Shown here: positions 43,660 through 54,655 of the stretch, piece by piece
Layout of the letters: the number at the start of each line of letters is the position of its first letter
Position numbering within the stretch: position 1 is the first letter of the stretch
From: Halichoerus grypus
Taxonomy: Eukaryota; Chordata; Mammalia; Carnivora; Phocidae
Direction: 5' to 3'
Length of the DNA stretch: 64,000 nucleotides
Assembly: GCF_964656455.1 (NCBI RefSeq)
Contig: NC_135726.1
Location: 1,498,001 to 1,562,000, forward strand
Program-made: the position numbers and the translations under genes
Notes under the pieces: generated by a model
Databases searched by the model: none
What the model saw: the letters and a program-made list of their open reading frames with translations, nothing else
What the model was told of the DNA's origin: nothing

Positions 43660-45030
43660 CTTCCTTGGTTTTCCCCCTTCTCTAAAACTTTTAATTGTAA
43701 AATGATAAATTCACTGGGAATTGAGCAGAAACATATCGGAGGTCCCGTACGCCCTTCCCCTGCTCCTGTCCCTGCTGTGCTCGCATCTTGCACAATTGTA
43801 GAGTGATGTCATCGCAACAGCAAATGCAGGAGCTTGGTGCAAGCCACAGAGCATATTCAGATTCTAGCAGCTCTCTGTGCACACGCGTGTGCCTGCATAG
43901 GGGCCCGCGTGCGTGATTAGCTCTCTACTGAGAGAGTGTGCTCCTTGTTAATGCCGAGTAGTAGTCCCTGCTGATGAAGGGCATCTGAGCTGTTTGCAGG
44001 TTTGTGCTGTTAAAAACACAGCTGCTACAAATATGTGTGTCCATTCTGGGTAAGACAGGCCTGCATTTCTCTGGAATAAACGCTCCAAGAGTGTAGCTGC
44101 TGGCTGTGTGCTTAGTTTTAGAGGAAACTGTCAAACTGTCTTTTCGAGTGGCTGCACCATTTTGCATTCTCACCGGCAATGAGAGACCGGGATCTTTGCA
44201 TCCGTGCCTGCCTTTGGTGTCATTCCGTGTGGTGGTGTCTGTGGTTTTGATGGGACGTCCCTGGCAGCCAGCGACGTTGAGCATAACCTCGTGTCCCCTA
44301 CTTGCCACCTGCATCTCCTCTTTGGGGGAGCGTCTGTCCATGTCTTTTGCCCATTTTCTAATCAGGTTACTTGTTTTTTGACTGTTGGGTGTGGGGAGTT
44401 CTGTATATATTCCAGATCCCCATTTGTCAGATGTGTGGTCTGCAAATGTTTGCTCCCGCTCTGTATCCTCATAACGGAGTCTGTCGATAACCCAGAGCTT
44501 TTTATTCTGATCAAGTCTGATTGATCCTTTGGTGGGCCATGCTTTGAGTGTCAAATCTAAGGCTTCTCTTGGCCCTCAATCCTGAACATTTTCTATGATT
44601 CTTTTTTCTAAAGTTTTATAGTTCTTCATTTTACATTTAATCCCTGACCCACTCTGTGTTAATTTTTGGATAAGGTATGAGGTCAGCTAGAGGCTCACTT
44701 TCTGCCTCTGGACATCCAGCTGTTGAAAATGCTGTCCTCCCTCACTGGAAAGGCTTTGGGCCTTTATTAAGAACCAGTTGGGCATGTCTGTGTGGGTCTA
44801 TTTCTGGGCCTTTGATTCTGTCCCATCGTCTGTGTGTCTGTCCCTCCAGCGACACCACATGCTGTCCTGCAGACCGTGGTTTGGGGGTGGTCAGTATCAG
44901 TCACGGTGATTCTTCCCAATTTAGTCTACTTTTTTCAAAATTGCTCTAGGATTCTAGGTTCTTCACCTTTCCATATAAAGGCTCTGTCTATAAACATCTT
45001 TGCTGAATTTTATTTTCTCCTTTTTAAAAA
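43660..45030 (-). mobile_element. L1 3' part (ORF2 end and 3' UTR), antisense
   Basis: Blocks run in antisense order: 3' UTR text at 43675-43900; 'tgtttgcaggtttgtgctgt' (43992-44011), 'gtggctgcaccattttgcat' (44149-44168), 'cttttgcccattttctaatc' (44345-44364), 'agttctgtatatattccaga' (44397-44416), 'tgtgtgggtctatttctggg' (44789-44808) and 'tttttcaaaattgctctagg' (44931-44950). This covers ORF2 from the late reverse transcriptase region to the end. Many stops occur in the sense frames. Confidence 0.87.
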
Positions 45031-46059
45031 CAAGCATCTGAAATGATGTGCATTCATGTGGGCACTTCTGCAAGTCCCTGGGCAGGGTGCCTCCAAAGCT
45101 TCCCAAACCCGTGGGCAGATGTAAACTTGATTTCCTTGGCCACCAATGTTTACCATTTAGTAAGTGGCCTCCTGGGTGGTGCTCCTTCGGACTCACGTCC
45201 CCTCCCTCCTCAAGCTGGCCCCGTCCCCCAGCACAATCACAAAACCTGAAAGGGTCTCCCCCAGCGCTGCTGGCTGGTCCTAAGGGGGCACACCCAAGGG
45301 GCAAGAGGGGTGGACAGGAAGAGGTATCAGGATCTGAGCAGACATCCAGAGGCAGGGAGTCCAGGGACAGTACGGGGCCCTGGTGCCATCAGGGACCCAG
45401 CTCCTCTCTTTCCATCCCATCATCCTTAGTGAGTAGCTTTTGTTCTCATGCCACCGGAAGGCTGCTACTTCTCTGAACACCGCATCTGCCTTCCGGCCAG
45501 GAAGAAGGGGGAAGGACAAAAGGCAAACGGTGCTTGCAGGCTGAGTCTGTCCCTGGAAGCCTCACCAGTACACTCAACTGTCATGGCATCAACACACGGT
45601 GCCCTGCGACCAGCCCTACCTGCAAGGGGTCCACAGAAGTAATTGTAACCAAACCCATACCATTCCAGACAAGTCAGGGTTAAAATGAGAAGGGGAAGGG
45701 ATGGCGGGAGCCGTGGAAGGCCTACAAGATGGCTGGACATGGGGCCGTCCGTGGTTTAGACACTAGCCGCTCTCGGGAAGGGACTCGGCTCCATCTGCCA
45801 GGATTCACATGCTTCACGCGTTATGCTTGTGCTCTTTAAGGATTTTATAACATCTTTTCCATGAAAATAATATATGCATATAATAGATACACTGGAAACT
45901 ACAACACGGCATAAGCGTAATCTCAGCAGCCAGGAGTAAACACAGTGGCCACGTCCACTATGCTTCCTCCCACTGTCTGCGGATGCAGCAGGAGGACGCA
46001 ACGCAAGCTTGGAGGTCTCGAGGACAGCAATCCGGGTCTCTACTGGGGCCTCGTCATTC
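45031..46059. other. Intergenic, nothing recognised
   Basis: Mixed composition. 45830-45910 is AT-rich. No repeat or exon was identified. Confidence 0.5.
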
Positions 46060-46130
46060 AGGGATCCCATGACCTCGCCCCTCTGGGGCTCCACTTCCTC
46101 ATCTGCAGAATGGGCACAAGGTGCTTGGAA
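46060..46130 (-). mobile_element. MIR SINE fragment (antisense)
   Basis: 'ccatgacctcgcccctctgg' (46067-46086) and 'cttcctcatctgcagaatgg' (46094-46113) are the antisense MIR core. Confidence 0.7.
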
Positions 46131-46693
46131 GGTCAAGCAGTGCGGGTAAAGCTCTCCAAACCCGGCAGCGTTGGGCTGATGTCGGCGGCGCCCGTGCAGT
46201 CGAGGGCAGGACCTGCGTCTCAGGCCAGTGGGGAGCTGGGCGCAAGCTTTTCTGTTTGGGAGGTTCGATTTTTCAAGTTGGGAGGGTCATGTCAATGTCC
46301 TCAGATCCTTATGAGAAACCCGCACAGGCTGCAGACACACAAATCCCTCCCACCAAAGCAGGACAGAGTCCCTTCTCGCTGGCGGGCTGGCGCACCCCCA
46401 CTCAGATCATGGACACACCAGCCGGCCGGAAGCCTGGAACCCGCAGAGAGGGGCCTGTGTCCTGCCCAGGGAAGCGGTGAGCTACAGGCTCCCAGCTCAG
46501 CCACTGCCCCGCGCCACGCTGTTCTCCCCGGTTATGGATGGGGCAGGAGTGGCCAGCCCGGAGCAGCGGAGTGGGGAGCTGGGACTGGCCCGGGCCACTG
46601 GGGGGGCATTTCCTTTGCATCACCTCAGATACTCGGGGGCAGCGGGGCCCACAGCGCAGGCTTCCAAGGCCTGTCCGGCACGAGGCCAGCACC

Positions 46694-46829
46694 AAGGCTG
46701 GCGTCCCAGCCCAACAGCGCTTTCGGCCCCGCGGAGCTGTTCTCACGCCGGGGGGCTCCCCAAGGCTGGCGTCCCAGCCCAACAGCGCTTTCGGCCCCGC
46801 GGAGCTGTTCTCACGCCGGGGGGCTCCCC
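46694..46829 (+). repeat. Perfect tandem duplication of a 68-bp unit
   Basis: Copy 1 is 46694-46761 and copy 2 is 46762-46829. I compared them base by base and found no difference. The unit begins 'aaggctggcgtcccagccc' and ends 'ggggggctcccc'. Identity points to a very recent duplication or to an assembly artefact. Confidence 0.97.
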
Positions 46830-47315
46830 GCATCCTCCACAGGAGCTGGACACTTCACGCGGCGGACCACACGGGGGGGCTTTCCAAAGCAAGAGCTCCT
46901 GCCCACGTATCCCAGCGCCCCCTTCCCTACACACCCGCACCCGACAGGCGGCAGGCCAGCGACACGGGCAGACGCTAACAGCCGAGGGTAACAGTGATGT
47001 GCTGGACGCCGGAACGCCCCACCAGAGGGACCGACCGCTTGCTGACTGTCCCGCTTTACAAAGAAAACATGGCCTCAAAAGGAGAACGAGCCCAAGGTGC
47101 CTGCAACATGAGCACACCATCCACTCTGAGCCTCGGTTTACCTATCCGCGAAGCCAGCAGGTGGGACCAGAACCTCGATGCTCCCCTGCAGTCTCTCTCA
47201 GTTCTCAGACCCGTCCTGGGCCCCTCAGACACGTGCTCTCAATCTTGGCCGCACCTGGCCACGTCGTCCCGGGCTTGGCCCCTGCAAGAGCTTGTCTTTC
47301 GTGGCTCACCTGGGC

Positions 47316-47371
47316 CCCTCATGAATAATGCATGCAGGACGAGCCCTCATGAATAATGCATGCAGAGCGAG
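47316..47371 (+). repeat. Two copies of a 28-bp unit with ATGAATAATGCATGCA
   Basis: Copies start at 47316 and 47344 and differ only near the end of the second. Each carries the palindrome TGCATGCA and AT-rich octamer-like sequence in GC-rich surroundings. Confidence 0.9.
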
Positions 47372-47565
47372 CTCGGCCAGAAAGGCTGACCTGTGCAGTT
47401 CCCTTTCCTGGTTGGGAGGCCTCAGGGGTCTGCCCTGCTCAAAATCCCCCCCACTCCCCGCTTCAATCCCTGGTGGCCGTTTCTTTCCCTCCCTCCGATG
47501 GAGAAGCTCTGCCTCTTCTGGAGAAGCTACTTTCCAAAGAGCGGATTTCAAAGGCCACACTCTGG

Positions 47566-47668
47566 GGGCTCCCCGGCTGGCTCAGTGCGAGGAGCGTGTG
47601 ACTCTTGATCTCGGGGTCGTGGGCCAGGCATAGAGATAACGTAAAACTATGTAAATAAATCGACTTTA
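47566..47668 (+). mobile_element. Short Can-SINE
   Basis: 'ccccggctggctcagtgcga' (47571-47590), 'tgactcttgatctcggggtc' (47599-47618) and a short 'gtaaataaat' tail are visible. Flanking duplications 'aaggccacactctgg' (47551-47565) and 'gaggccacaccctgg' (47669-47683) differ at two bases. It lacks the CT-rich 3' part of the longer SINEs. Confidence 0.9.
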
Positions 47669-47683
47669 GAGGCCACACCCTGG

Positions 47684-48084
47684 TCCCCCTGGTCCTTAAC
47701 TGAGACCCACAGCTCACGCACGGGGACCTATTGTCGGTGCTGGCGCAGAGGCTGAAGCAAAGGGATGATGGCTTGAAGAGAACCCAGGGCCCAAAGGCAG
47801 GAGCCTGGCGAGGCCTCGCTGAGGGCACATGAAGCCGCCCACTTTGTGACGTGGCCCGTGGCTCTTCACGCAGGCCCTGAGAGTCGCCTGCATCATAACC
47901 AGGTGGGGACACCCAGTGACAACCCCGAGCCAGCCCGTCCCAAACCAGTGGATGGGAACCCGAGGGGCTGGGGGAGATACCAGTTCAGCCCAAGTGGGAA
48001 CCCGGGGGGGGTTCTCCGAGTGTGGCCACAGCGCTCCAACCTCTGCCTCTGTGGTCACGTGGCCTCCACCGCCTCTGTCCGTGC
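47684..48084. other. Intergenic; possible MER5-type fragment at 47875-47990
   Basis: 'gcatcataaccaggtgggga' (47891-47910) and the following CCAGTG and GGGGCTGGGG words resemble antisense MER5A. The match is weak. The rest is unassigned. Confidence 0.35.
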
Positions 48085-48265
48085 CAAGTCCTCCCCACCT
48101 CCCCCCCGTAAGGATCCTGTGATGATACCGGCCTGGATAATCCTGAAGATCTCCCCATCTCGAGATCCTTACCATCATAACACCTGCAAAGTTCTGCCAC
48201 AGAGGTCACTTGGCCACGGGTTCTAGGGATTAGGGCGAGGCCATTTTCAGCTTGCCACCGTCACC
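48085..48265 (+). mobile_element. MLT1-type MaLR LTR 3' fragment
   Basis: 'ggcctggataatcctgaaga' (48131-48150), 'ctccccatctcgagatcctt' (48151-48170), 'gcaaagttctgccacagagg' (48186-48205) and 'cacgggttctagggattagg' (48214-48233) follow the 3' part of MLT1. Confidence 0.78.
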
Positions 48266-48764
48266 TTGTCTTAAACCGGGAAAGTCATAAATCTGCCCTC
48301 ACACGTGCCCACCGTGGGCAATGGAGGCGGGGACCAAGCCGAGCTCAGGCACCGTTGCATCGGGAGCTGGGGGCACCGGGTGCCCACTCTTGTGGCGGGC
48401 ACTGCCACCCATGCCCCAGCCTCTCGGGACCGGGAAGAGCCTCAGGGCAGAGAGGAAAGCCCCCGTGGAGGCCAGAGATGGTGGCTGACGTTTCAGGAAG
48501 AGGGGCTCCTGGTCAGCCCCGACGTGGAGACACGAGACACACTCCTCTCTCCGGCTGCATCTGCCGTCTGGATCGGTCGTTAAGGGGAAATCTGACCTTT
48601 CAAAGGAAAGGAATTCAGTGGGAGGTGGCAAACAAAGAAGGTAAGGAAGGTGACACTGAGGGAAAGTTCTGGGACCCTGGCAGCATGAGGCCACACACCC
48701 ACTCCCTGGAGAAAGTACACAGGGTTCTTCCCTGGGAGGCAACCCGTCTCGCGCCCTCGACGCC
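48266..48764. other. Intergenic, nothing recognised
   Basis: GC-rich unique sequence with overlapping frames on both strands. Confidence 0.5.
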
Positions 48765-48985
48765 CTGAGGGAGGGCGTTCCCGCGGGAGGCCCGTCTGCC
48801 AAGGGCTGCACATCCGTCCTGCGGGGAGCGCGGAGCGGGGGCAGGACGGCGCGTAAATCCTCCGCAATGCACTGACTTCAGAGGCATGGGGCGCGCGGGG
48901 GGACTGGAGGCCGGCCCGCGGCGCTGGCGCCCCTCCACGCTGTCTCCCTCCGCGGAGCCTCGCCGGCCAAGAAGGAAACGTTTTG
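48765..48985. promoter_or_regulatory. Small CpG island
   Basis: About 220 bp with dense CpG, including 'gcggggagcgcggagcgggg' (48821-48840) and 'ggggcgcgcggggggactgg' (48887-48906). It has no clear TATA, start codon or donor. It may be a small promoter or simply GC-biased sequence. Confidence 0.4.
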
Positions 48986-50117
48986 TGCCGGCCCGGATAC
49001 TGCCAGATGCGGCCAGGCAGCGGATTCTGGGTTTAAATCCTCGATTACTCAGAGGTGACTGACCTGGGAGGTGACTTCCGCACAGACTCCCTGAAACCAG
49101 CCCACTGGGCCTGAGCCCAAACTCCGCCTGCCTGAAACGTGGCCTGGTCCGCGCACGCTGGGTCAGGGGCCATGTCGTCCATCCACCAGCACACAAGCTG
49201 GCGTGAGGACCTGCCTCCGGTGCGTGCCCTGGGCCTGGCGTCTGGGATCCGGTGACTTCCTTCCTTCTAAGCAAACGTGCACCGGCCACCACCACGTGGC
49301 CCACGTCCTGGCCCCGTGTTCCCCGCTGCAAGGCGGACAGCGCTCACCCATCATGGAGACCCCAGCTGGGGCTTTGGGATCTTTCACAGTGTGGCACTTC
49401 AGGCCCTGGGTACTTTGTCCATCTGGAGGGACGCAAGTCGGCCTGAGGTCACACGTGATTCTGAAAGCACCCCCGGGCCCCCAGGGATGCCGCGTGTGTT
49501 ACGGACGGCCAGCTCCTGTGAATACCTGCGGGTGTTCTCTCCGGGAGAGCTGCTGGGGGCGTGTGCGCTGCTCGTGAGGAGGGCAGCCACCAACAGCACG
49601 CGTGGGGCCGCCGGGCCACAGCCCTGTGCTTGTGCCGGGTGGCAGTGACCTGCGGAGAGCCTCTGGTCGCCACACGGAGAGCCGCATGGCCTACGCCAGC
49701 GACTCTTCCAGAGGCTGTGAGGCCGGGCAGGAAGGGCCACGATCTCGTGGGGAGCAGGCGCTACGTCGGGGGCAGGCCCGGGGGATGCGACGCTGAGGGA
49801 GGGAGGCCAGCCACGGAGCACAAACACGGTGTGGTCACGGGAAAAGCCCAGAACAAGCAAACCCAGGGACAGAAGTGGGCGCGGGTCTGCCCGGCCGGGG
49901 AGGGGGGCTGCGCGGGGGCACGGGCCTGTCCTAAGTGAGAGTGTCCTAAAGTCACGGCAGTGAGAGCTGACAGCTCTGCAGACACACTGAAGACCACGGC
50001 ATTGTATGCTTGCAGGGAGTGGACCGTGTACCCCGCAGACCCGTTGGGGACTTTCGGGTGGCATCTGGGAGGCAGATGACCTCACGACAGGACCACCAGG
50101 CTGCCGGCCGCCTCAGA
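48986..50117. other. GC-rich intergenic, nothing recognised
   Basis: Frames of 228 (49399-50085) and 238 (48615-49331) codons on the minus strand overlap plus-strand frames and have no domain. Confidence 0.5.
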
Positions 50118-50200
50118 GCTTCCTGGCCAGGTGGCCTTGGTGAGTGTCTTAACAGCCCTGAGGCCCAATCTCTGTGACCATAAAAGGCGGTTAGGACACC
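50118..50200 (-). mobile_element. MIR SINE fragment (weak)
   Basis: 'ccaggtggccttggtgagtg' (50128-50147) and 'ctgaggcccaatctctgtga' (50158-50177) resemble the antisense MIR core. Confidence 0.5.
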
Positions 50201-50930
50201 TCTCCGTGCTGCTGGGCTTTGGGGGCTCCTTCCTGTGCGGACGGAAACCACCACAACATGAAGGAGACACAGTAAACCCCGTTCCTCAGGAGCAAGCCTG
50301 GCGATTCCCAGACCCAGGAGCAAGGGTGCGGGACTCGGTGACCCCTGAGTGCTCCCGAGGGCTGGTCCAGCCCCTCGCCCCACACGGTGAGAGCACATGT
50401 GCTGCACGAGAAAGGGGGCCAGCCCCCCACCCCCATCCACGATGGCACCCAGCAGGGCATAGTGGGGACCTGGGCGCTGGAGCCCCAAACTCTCTCAGGG
50501 AGCACCAGCAAGGAGCCCCACCGCGAGGCGGTCCTCAAGGGAAGAGCCCGGGCCACTTGGAGCACAGAGCACAGGGGAAGGGCACCCACCGGAGGGGTGG
50601 GGCGGGGGAGCCCACCCACACTGCCCACCCCAGCGCCCACAGTGACGGCACCTTCCACGCCTGAAGACCCTGTGTGCTCGGGGCTGCAGCATCATGGAGT
50701 TGGGAGGGGAGAGCTGCGGAAAACAGGGCGGCAGGCCGGCGGAGAGCCAGTCCTGCTCCCGGAGCGCCTCAGGACCCTTGCACGTACGGGCACCATCTCA
50801 AGAAACACCAAAACCACAACAAGGTGCATTCACCTGGAGCCCGGCTTGTCTTCCCTTTTGGGGTCACAGCCACGAGGTGCATGCCATGGGACAAAGGCCA
50901 AGGGGACGGGGTCCCAGCGGACGACGTGGA

Positions 50931-50948
50931 AACACACACACACACACA
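50931..50948 (+). repeat. (CA)n microsatellite
   Basis: About eight CA units, uninterrupted. Confidence 0.85.
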
Positions 50949-53287
50949 GTCGCGGCAGCTCACACGTTAGGAGCGTCCAACTCGGCATCTCGTTCTGACC
51001 GCTCAGCTTAGGCAGAGCTCCAGGTCTGGGAGGACTCGCTCCGTGGAGTCCGATTCTGGGAAGACAGTTGTGACCATCAATAGGGGGCATTTCTGAATCC
51101 AGACGCCTGACCGCCAGGAGGGACAGACTGACGGAAGCCGCACGGTGGCTAGGGAGGCCCGCGTTCTCACACCATCCGCACGGGGGTGGGGAATCCTGCC
51201 GGTGTTCTCAACAACCCAAACCCGCCTCCACCCCCCTCCCATCACGGCGCAGGACACGGGAGGCAGGAATCGCCGACAGAGGGTAGCAGCTCGCCTAGAT
51301 CTTATGTCACCTGACTTGGCTCAAAGCACACTGACCCCCGGGTGGACTGGAACTTTGAAACCTCAGCCACTTCCCTTCCCATTTGACACTCGGGTCCCTC
51401 CGGGCTGCCATCCTTCCCGACCCCGAAGACCCAGCCCAGGAGAACCCCTAGCAAACCCCGCACCGCGGCTCTGGGCCGAGTCTGCATGTGCTGGAGGAAC
51501 CGTCCCGGGGAGTTTCAGGAAGTGGATGTGGGAACTGAGATTGTCACTCTTGTTCACCACCCGACTTGATAATGGGAAGCAGACACATCAGGGAGCACAG
51601 GGAGAGGCCTGCTGGGGACCCCACTCCCACGGCGCTGGCGTGAGGAGACCACGGCTCACAAACGCCGTAGGAACAGCTTGTTGTTGCCGGCGCATGCCTG
51701 GGATCGGCTGCGTGCAGCCGCGAGCTGCCAGGCCAGTCCTGGTCCTGGTTGGTCGGGGGACCCGGCCCTGCCTGCTCGCTTACTCAGAAAAGCCATAACG
51801 AGATGCACATTTAGCGAAGAGTGCAGCTATGTCGGATTTGTTCACAGCACACGCGAAGCGGGTGCCTTGCAGATAAGGCCGTCCCCGGGGACGGCGCGCA
51901 GAAGGGAAAGCACGCAGACAACCCAGGGAAAGCGTTAATGAAGGGGGCGCCCCTGATGGTGACAGATCAAAGGCTGTGGATGGGTCTCCGTGCCTGGCAC
52001 ACGGGTCTGCCTTTGAGCTCACATTTGGTCCAGACGTGGAATTTTCTACGGGAAAGCAGAATGCTCCGCTTGGCCTTACAGATGTCCCCAGATGGCATCT
52101 GCTCCCACGATCTGGCTGCGAGTCTGAATGCGTTAATAGTAATAAAAACACAGCATGCCCTGGTAGCATCACGTCCACACCCCTCACTCCTCGGGGAGGC
52201 ACTCAGTTTCCGCCCTCCCGGGCAGCCGGCGCAGCCGCAGGGAGCCTGCACTTACCCCGAGGCAGCGGTGGCGGGTCTGCCGCGTGTCCTGGCAGCCGGT
52301 GTGTGTCCCGGCAGCTATCTGCGTGCCCTCGGCCCGCGCCGCACCAGGTGCCTGCAGCCACCACGGGGCGGCCGTCCCCGCCTCTCCTCGGGCTGCTCTG
52401 CTCTCAGCTGGGGAGTTTCAAGCCTCGGGCAGCCTGGGACTCCCTCTCCCCTTTCACGCACTTAACCCTGCCGTTGCCTGGTTAGGAGGCATCCGAAGAA
52501 AATCAGTCTCGCGCACTCGGGGATGCAGACTGGCTGCGCTCGGGGGCAGAGGACAGGCTCCTGGTCTCCAGCAGGCTCTCCTCACGCTTTCTCCTCCATA
52601 AACGGGAGCATGTGGGGAAGGCGCCGGAAGATGCTCCTCTGTGAGGCTCTGTCGGCTTTCTTAACCCTCTGGGCTGCTTCCTCAGGTGGCGGAGGGGCGC
52701 ACCTGCTGGCTGGGGGTTCAGGAGACCTCCACCCTGGGGCTTACCAGCACACAGGTTTTGGGGGGTGCCCTTTGTTGGGCTCCTTCCTGGGGCATCCTCA
52801 GGAGAGTTTAGTGGCTCAGACTCACCCCCAAGCTCAGGGAGGGGGGTGAGCACTGGGGGGAGAAGCGAGACGGATGAATTCCCGCCCCTCTGAATTCTCT
52901 GTGGACACTCAGTCACGGTCCTTTGTGAGCCCCCGAGTCCACGTCTGCGGCAGGTAAGTAGCACCCACTGACCAATAAACTTGGGGGAAGCTATTTACGT
53001 GCCCGGTGGAGGCAAGGGTCACCAAACATGAAAGCCCGTCTCTGCTCTGAGCCCACACATCCCGCGGCTCCAGACTTGCCCATTCTGTCTGCTTACCAAG
53101 GCATCCTTGGCTCTCACCAGCTACCAGGGAAACTGAGTCATGAGAGCTTAACATGGCCATAATGTATCGCTTCCTTAAGTAGGCATGAGCTCCTACCGTG
53201 CGCCAGACGGGGATTCACCGTGGATGTGAAGAGATGGCAGGAGGGACCCCTCTCGGGGGACAGCAGCCCTGCAGAGGACCCCCGGCC

Positions 53288-53366
53288 CCCGAGAGGCCCC
53301 CGGCACACTCGCACAAACATGCTCACACATGACACGCGTGACATGCACGCTCACACATATGCTCAC
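53288..53366 (+). repeat. Degenerate CACA/CATG-rich tract
   Basis: Repeating 'gctcacaca' and 'cacgcgtgacatgcacgc' words give a mostly alternating purine-pyrimidine sequence. There is no fixed unit. Confidence 0.7.
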
Positions 53367-53649
53367 ATCGTAATCCTGTCCAGCCACGGGGACCAAGCGA
53401 GGCTGCCACCCAACCCTCCAAAGCATCCCTGGGGTCTCCGGGGTCCTTCCTGACTACAATGCCACCAGGAAGGACCCTCAGTAGCCACTGGATCGGGAGA
53501 CTGAAAAGATACATCCCCAATCTTCGTTCTGGTTTCTGATTCCCGAACTTAGCTGACACCCCAGAGTTGCAGCCCGTGGCCCCCACATGGAGGAATGGGG
53601 TGGGGCCGCTCAGCATCCACACCACGTGGCCCGGTGGGAGCAGTGTGTA

Positions 53650-53800
53650 GGGGTTGGACCCTGACTTGACCACTTCCTGGCTGGGCCGGTTAAAGCAAAT
53701 TGCTTAGTGTCTCTGAGCTCGGCAAAGTTCGGATACTGAGAGCACCGCTCCGGCGGGGGTAAGGTTCAGGATTAAATGACTACTAGCAGGTGCAACGTTC
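53650..53800 (-). mobile_element. MIR SINE (antisense)
   Basis: 'cctgacttgaccacttcctg' (53660-53679), 'gcaaattgcttagtgtctct' (53695-53714) and 'aggttcaggattaaatgact' (53762-53781) follow the antisense MIR core and flank. Confidence 0.75.
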
Positions 53801-54535
53801 TTGGAGGCGCTGTCACTGGGGACCCAGACAGACTCCATCACCAGCGCCTGATCCCGCGGCCGGGGGCTCGCGCACGCACATGGGTGTGGCTACAGCCAGC
53901 TTGCTGCTGAGCGTCTTTGGCCTTGAAAATGCCGTTCACATCCGTAGCTGTCACCCCACAGCATCGCCTCCTCTCCAGAGGAGATCCAAGATCCAGAAAA
54001 CATGTCTCAAAGATGCTAACTAATCGGAAGCTCAATGCCCCCAAATGGGGGGCAGTAAACTAGTACAGGTCATGAGATGGGTTCGCCAGGGGCTCCTGGG
54101 GTGCTCAAGGCCCGCCACCTTTGCAGGGTTTTTTCCAAACACAGTTAGGTGCAAGTGATTCTGTCTGAAACAGGCAGGAGGAGACCCAGGAACAGGGCCA
54201 GCGCGTCGGGACAGAGGTGAGACCTTCCAGCGCGTCCTCCCCTGAGGTCTGAGGCGTTGCGAAATGAACAGGAATACCCCGAAACTAAGACACCCCACCA
54301 GGTCCATATGCGTGTAGTCTCCTACAATGAGCGTGGACGCCTTTACAAACAGGAAACAGGCATCTAAAAGTAAGAAAGCCAATCCTGACTTCTGGCTCCT
54401 TTTCAGCCCTCAGGTCGTCCTTTCTGTTTCCACTCTTCTCTCCTGGTCCAGCCACCAGCCACCTCCCACCTCCCAGAGCCGGCCCCTGCCTGTGCGTGTG
54501 CCTGGAGCCACCAGCCCGCGGCAAACCTGGCGGTG
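53801..54535. other. Intergenic, nothing recognised
   Basis: Unique sequence of mixed composition. Confidence 0.5.
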
Positions 54536-54655
54536 CCGGCACTACTGTGCCCATCTTCCAGGTGGGAACCGCGAGGCTCAGAGGGCTAAGTGACTTGCCC
54601 AAGTCACCCAGCTGGGACTTGAACCCATCTTACCCCCGAGCCCGGAGCCATCCTG
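54536..54655 (+). mobile_element. MIR SINE
   Basis: 'gcccatcttccaggtgggaa' (54549-54568), 'taagtgacttgcccaagtca' (54588-54607) and 'ccagctgggacttgaaccca' (54608-54627) form a well preserved MIR core. Confidence 0.88.

Larger units (their letters stand above)
46131..47550. other. GC-rich intergenic with tandem duplications
   Basis: The 348-codon (45945-46991) and 283-codon (46477-47328) plus-strand frames pass through the 68-bp duplication in different registers, because 68 is not a multiple of three. This argues against coding. No domain is present. Confidence 0.55.
50201..53649. other. GC-rich intergenic, simple repeats only
   Basis: It contains a short (CA)n at 50931-50948, CpG-rich patches at 52190-52420, and an alternating CA/TG tract at 53288-53366. 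Overlapping frames reach 217 codons with no recognisable domain. No repeat family was identified. Confidence 0.5.

Noticed and set aside
45945..47328. 348- and 283-codon overlapping plus-strand frames
   Set aside because: Both pass through a 68-bp duplication that shifts register and translate the same bases in different frames. No protein family was recognised.
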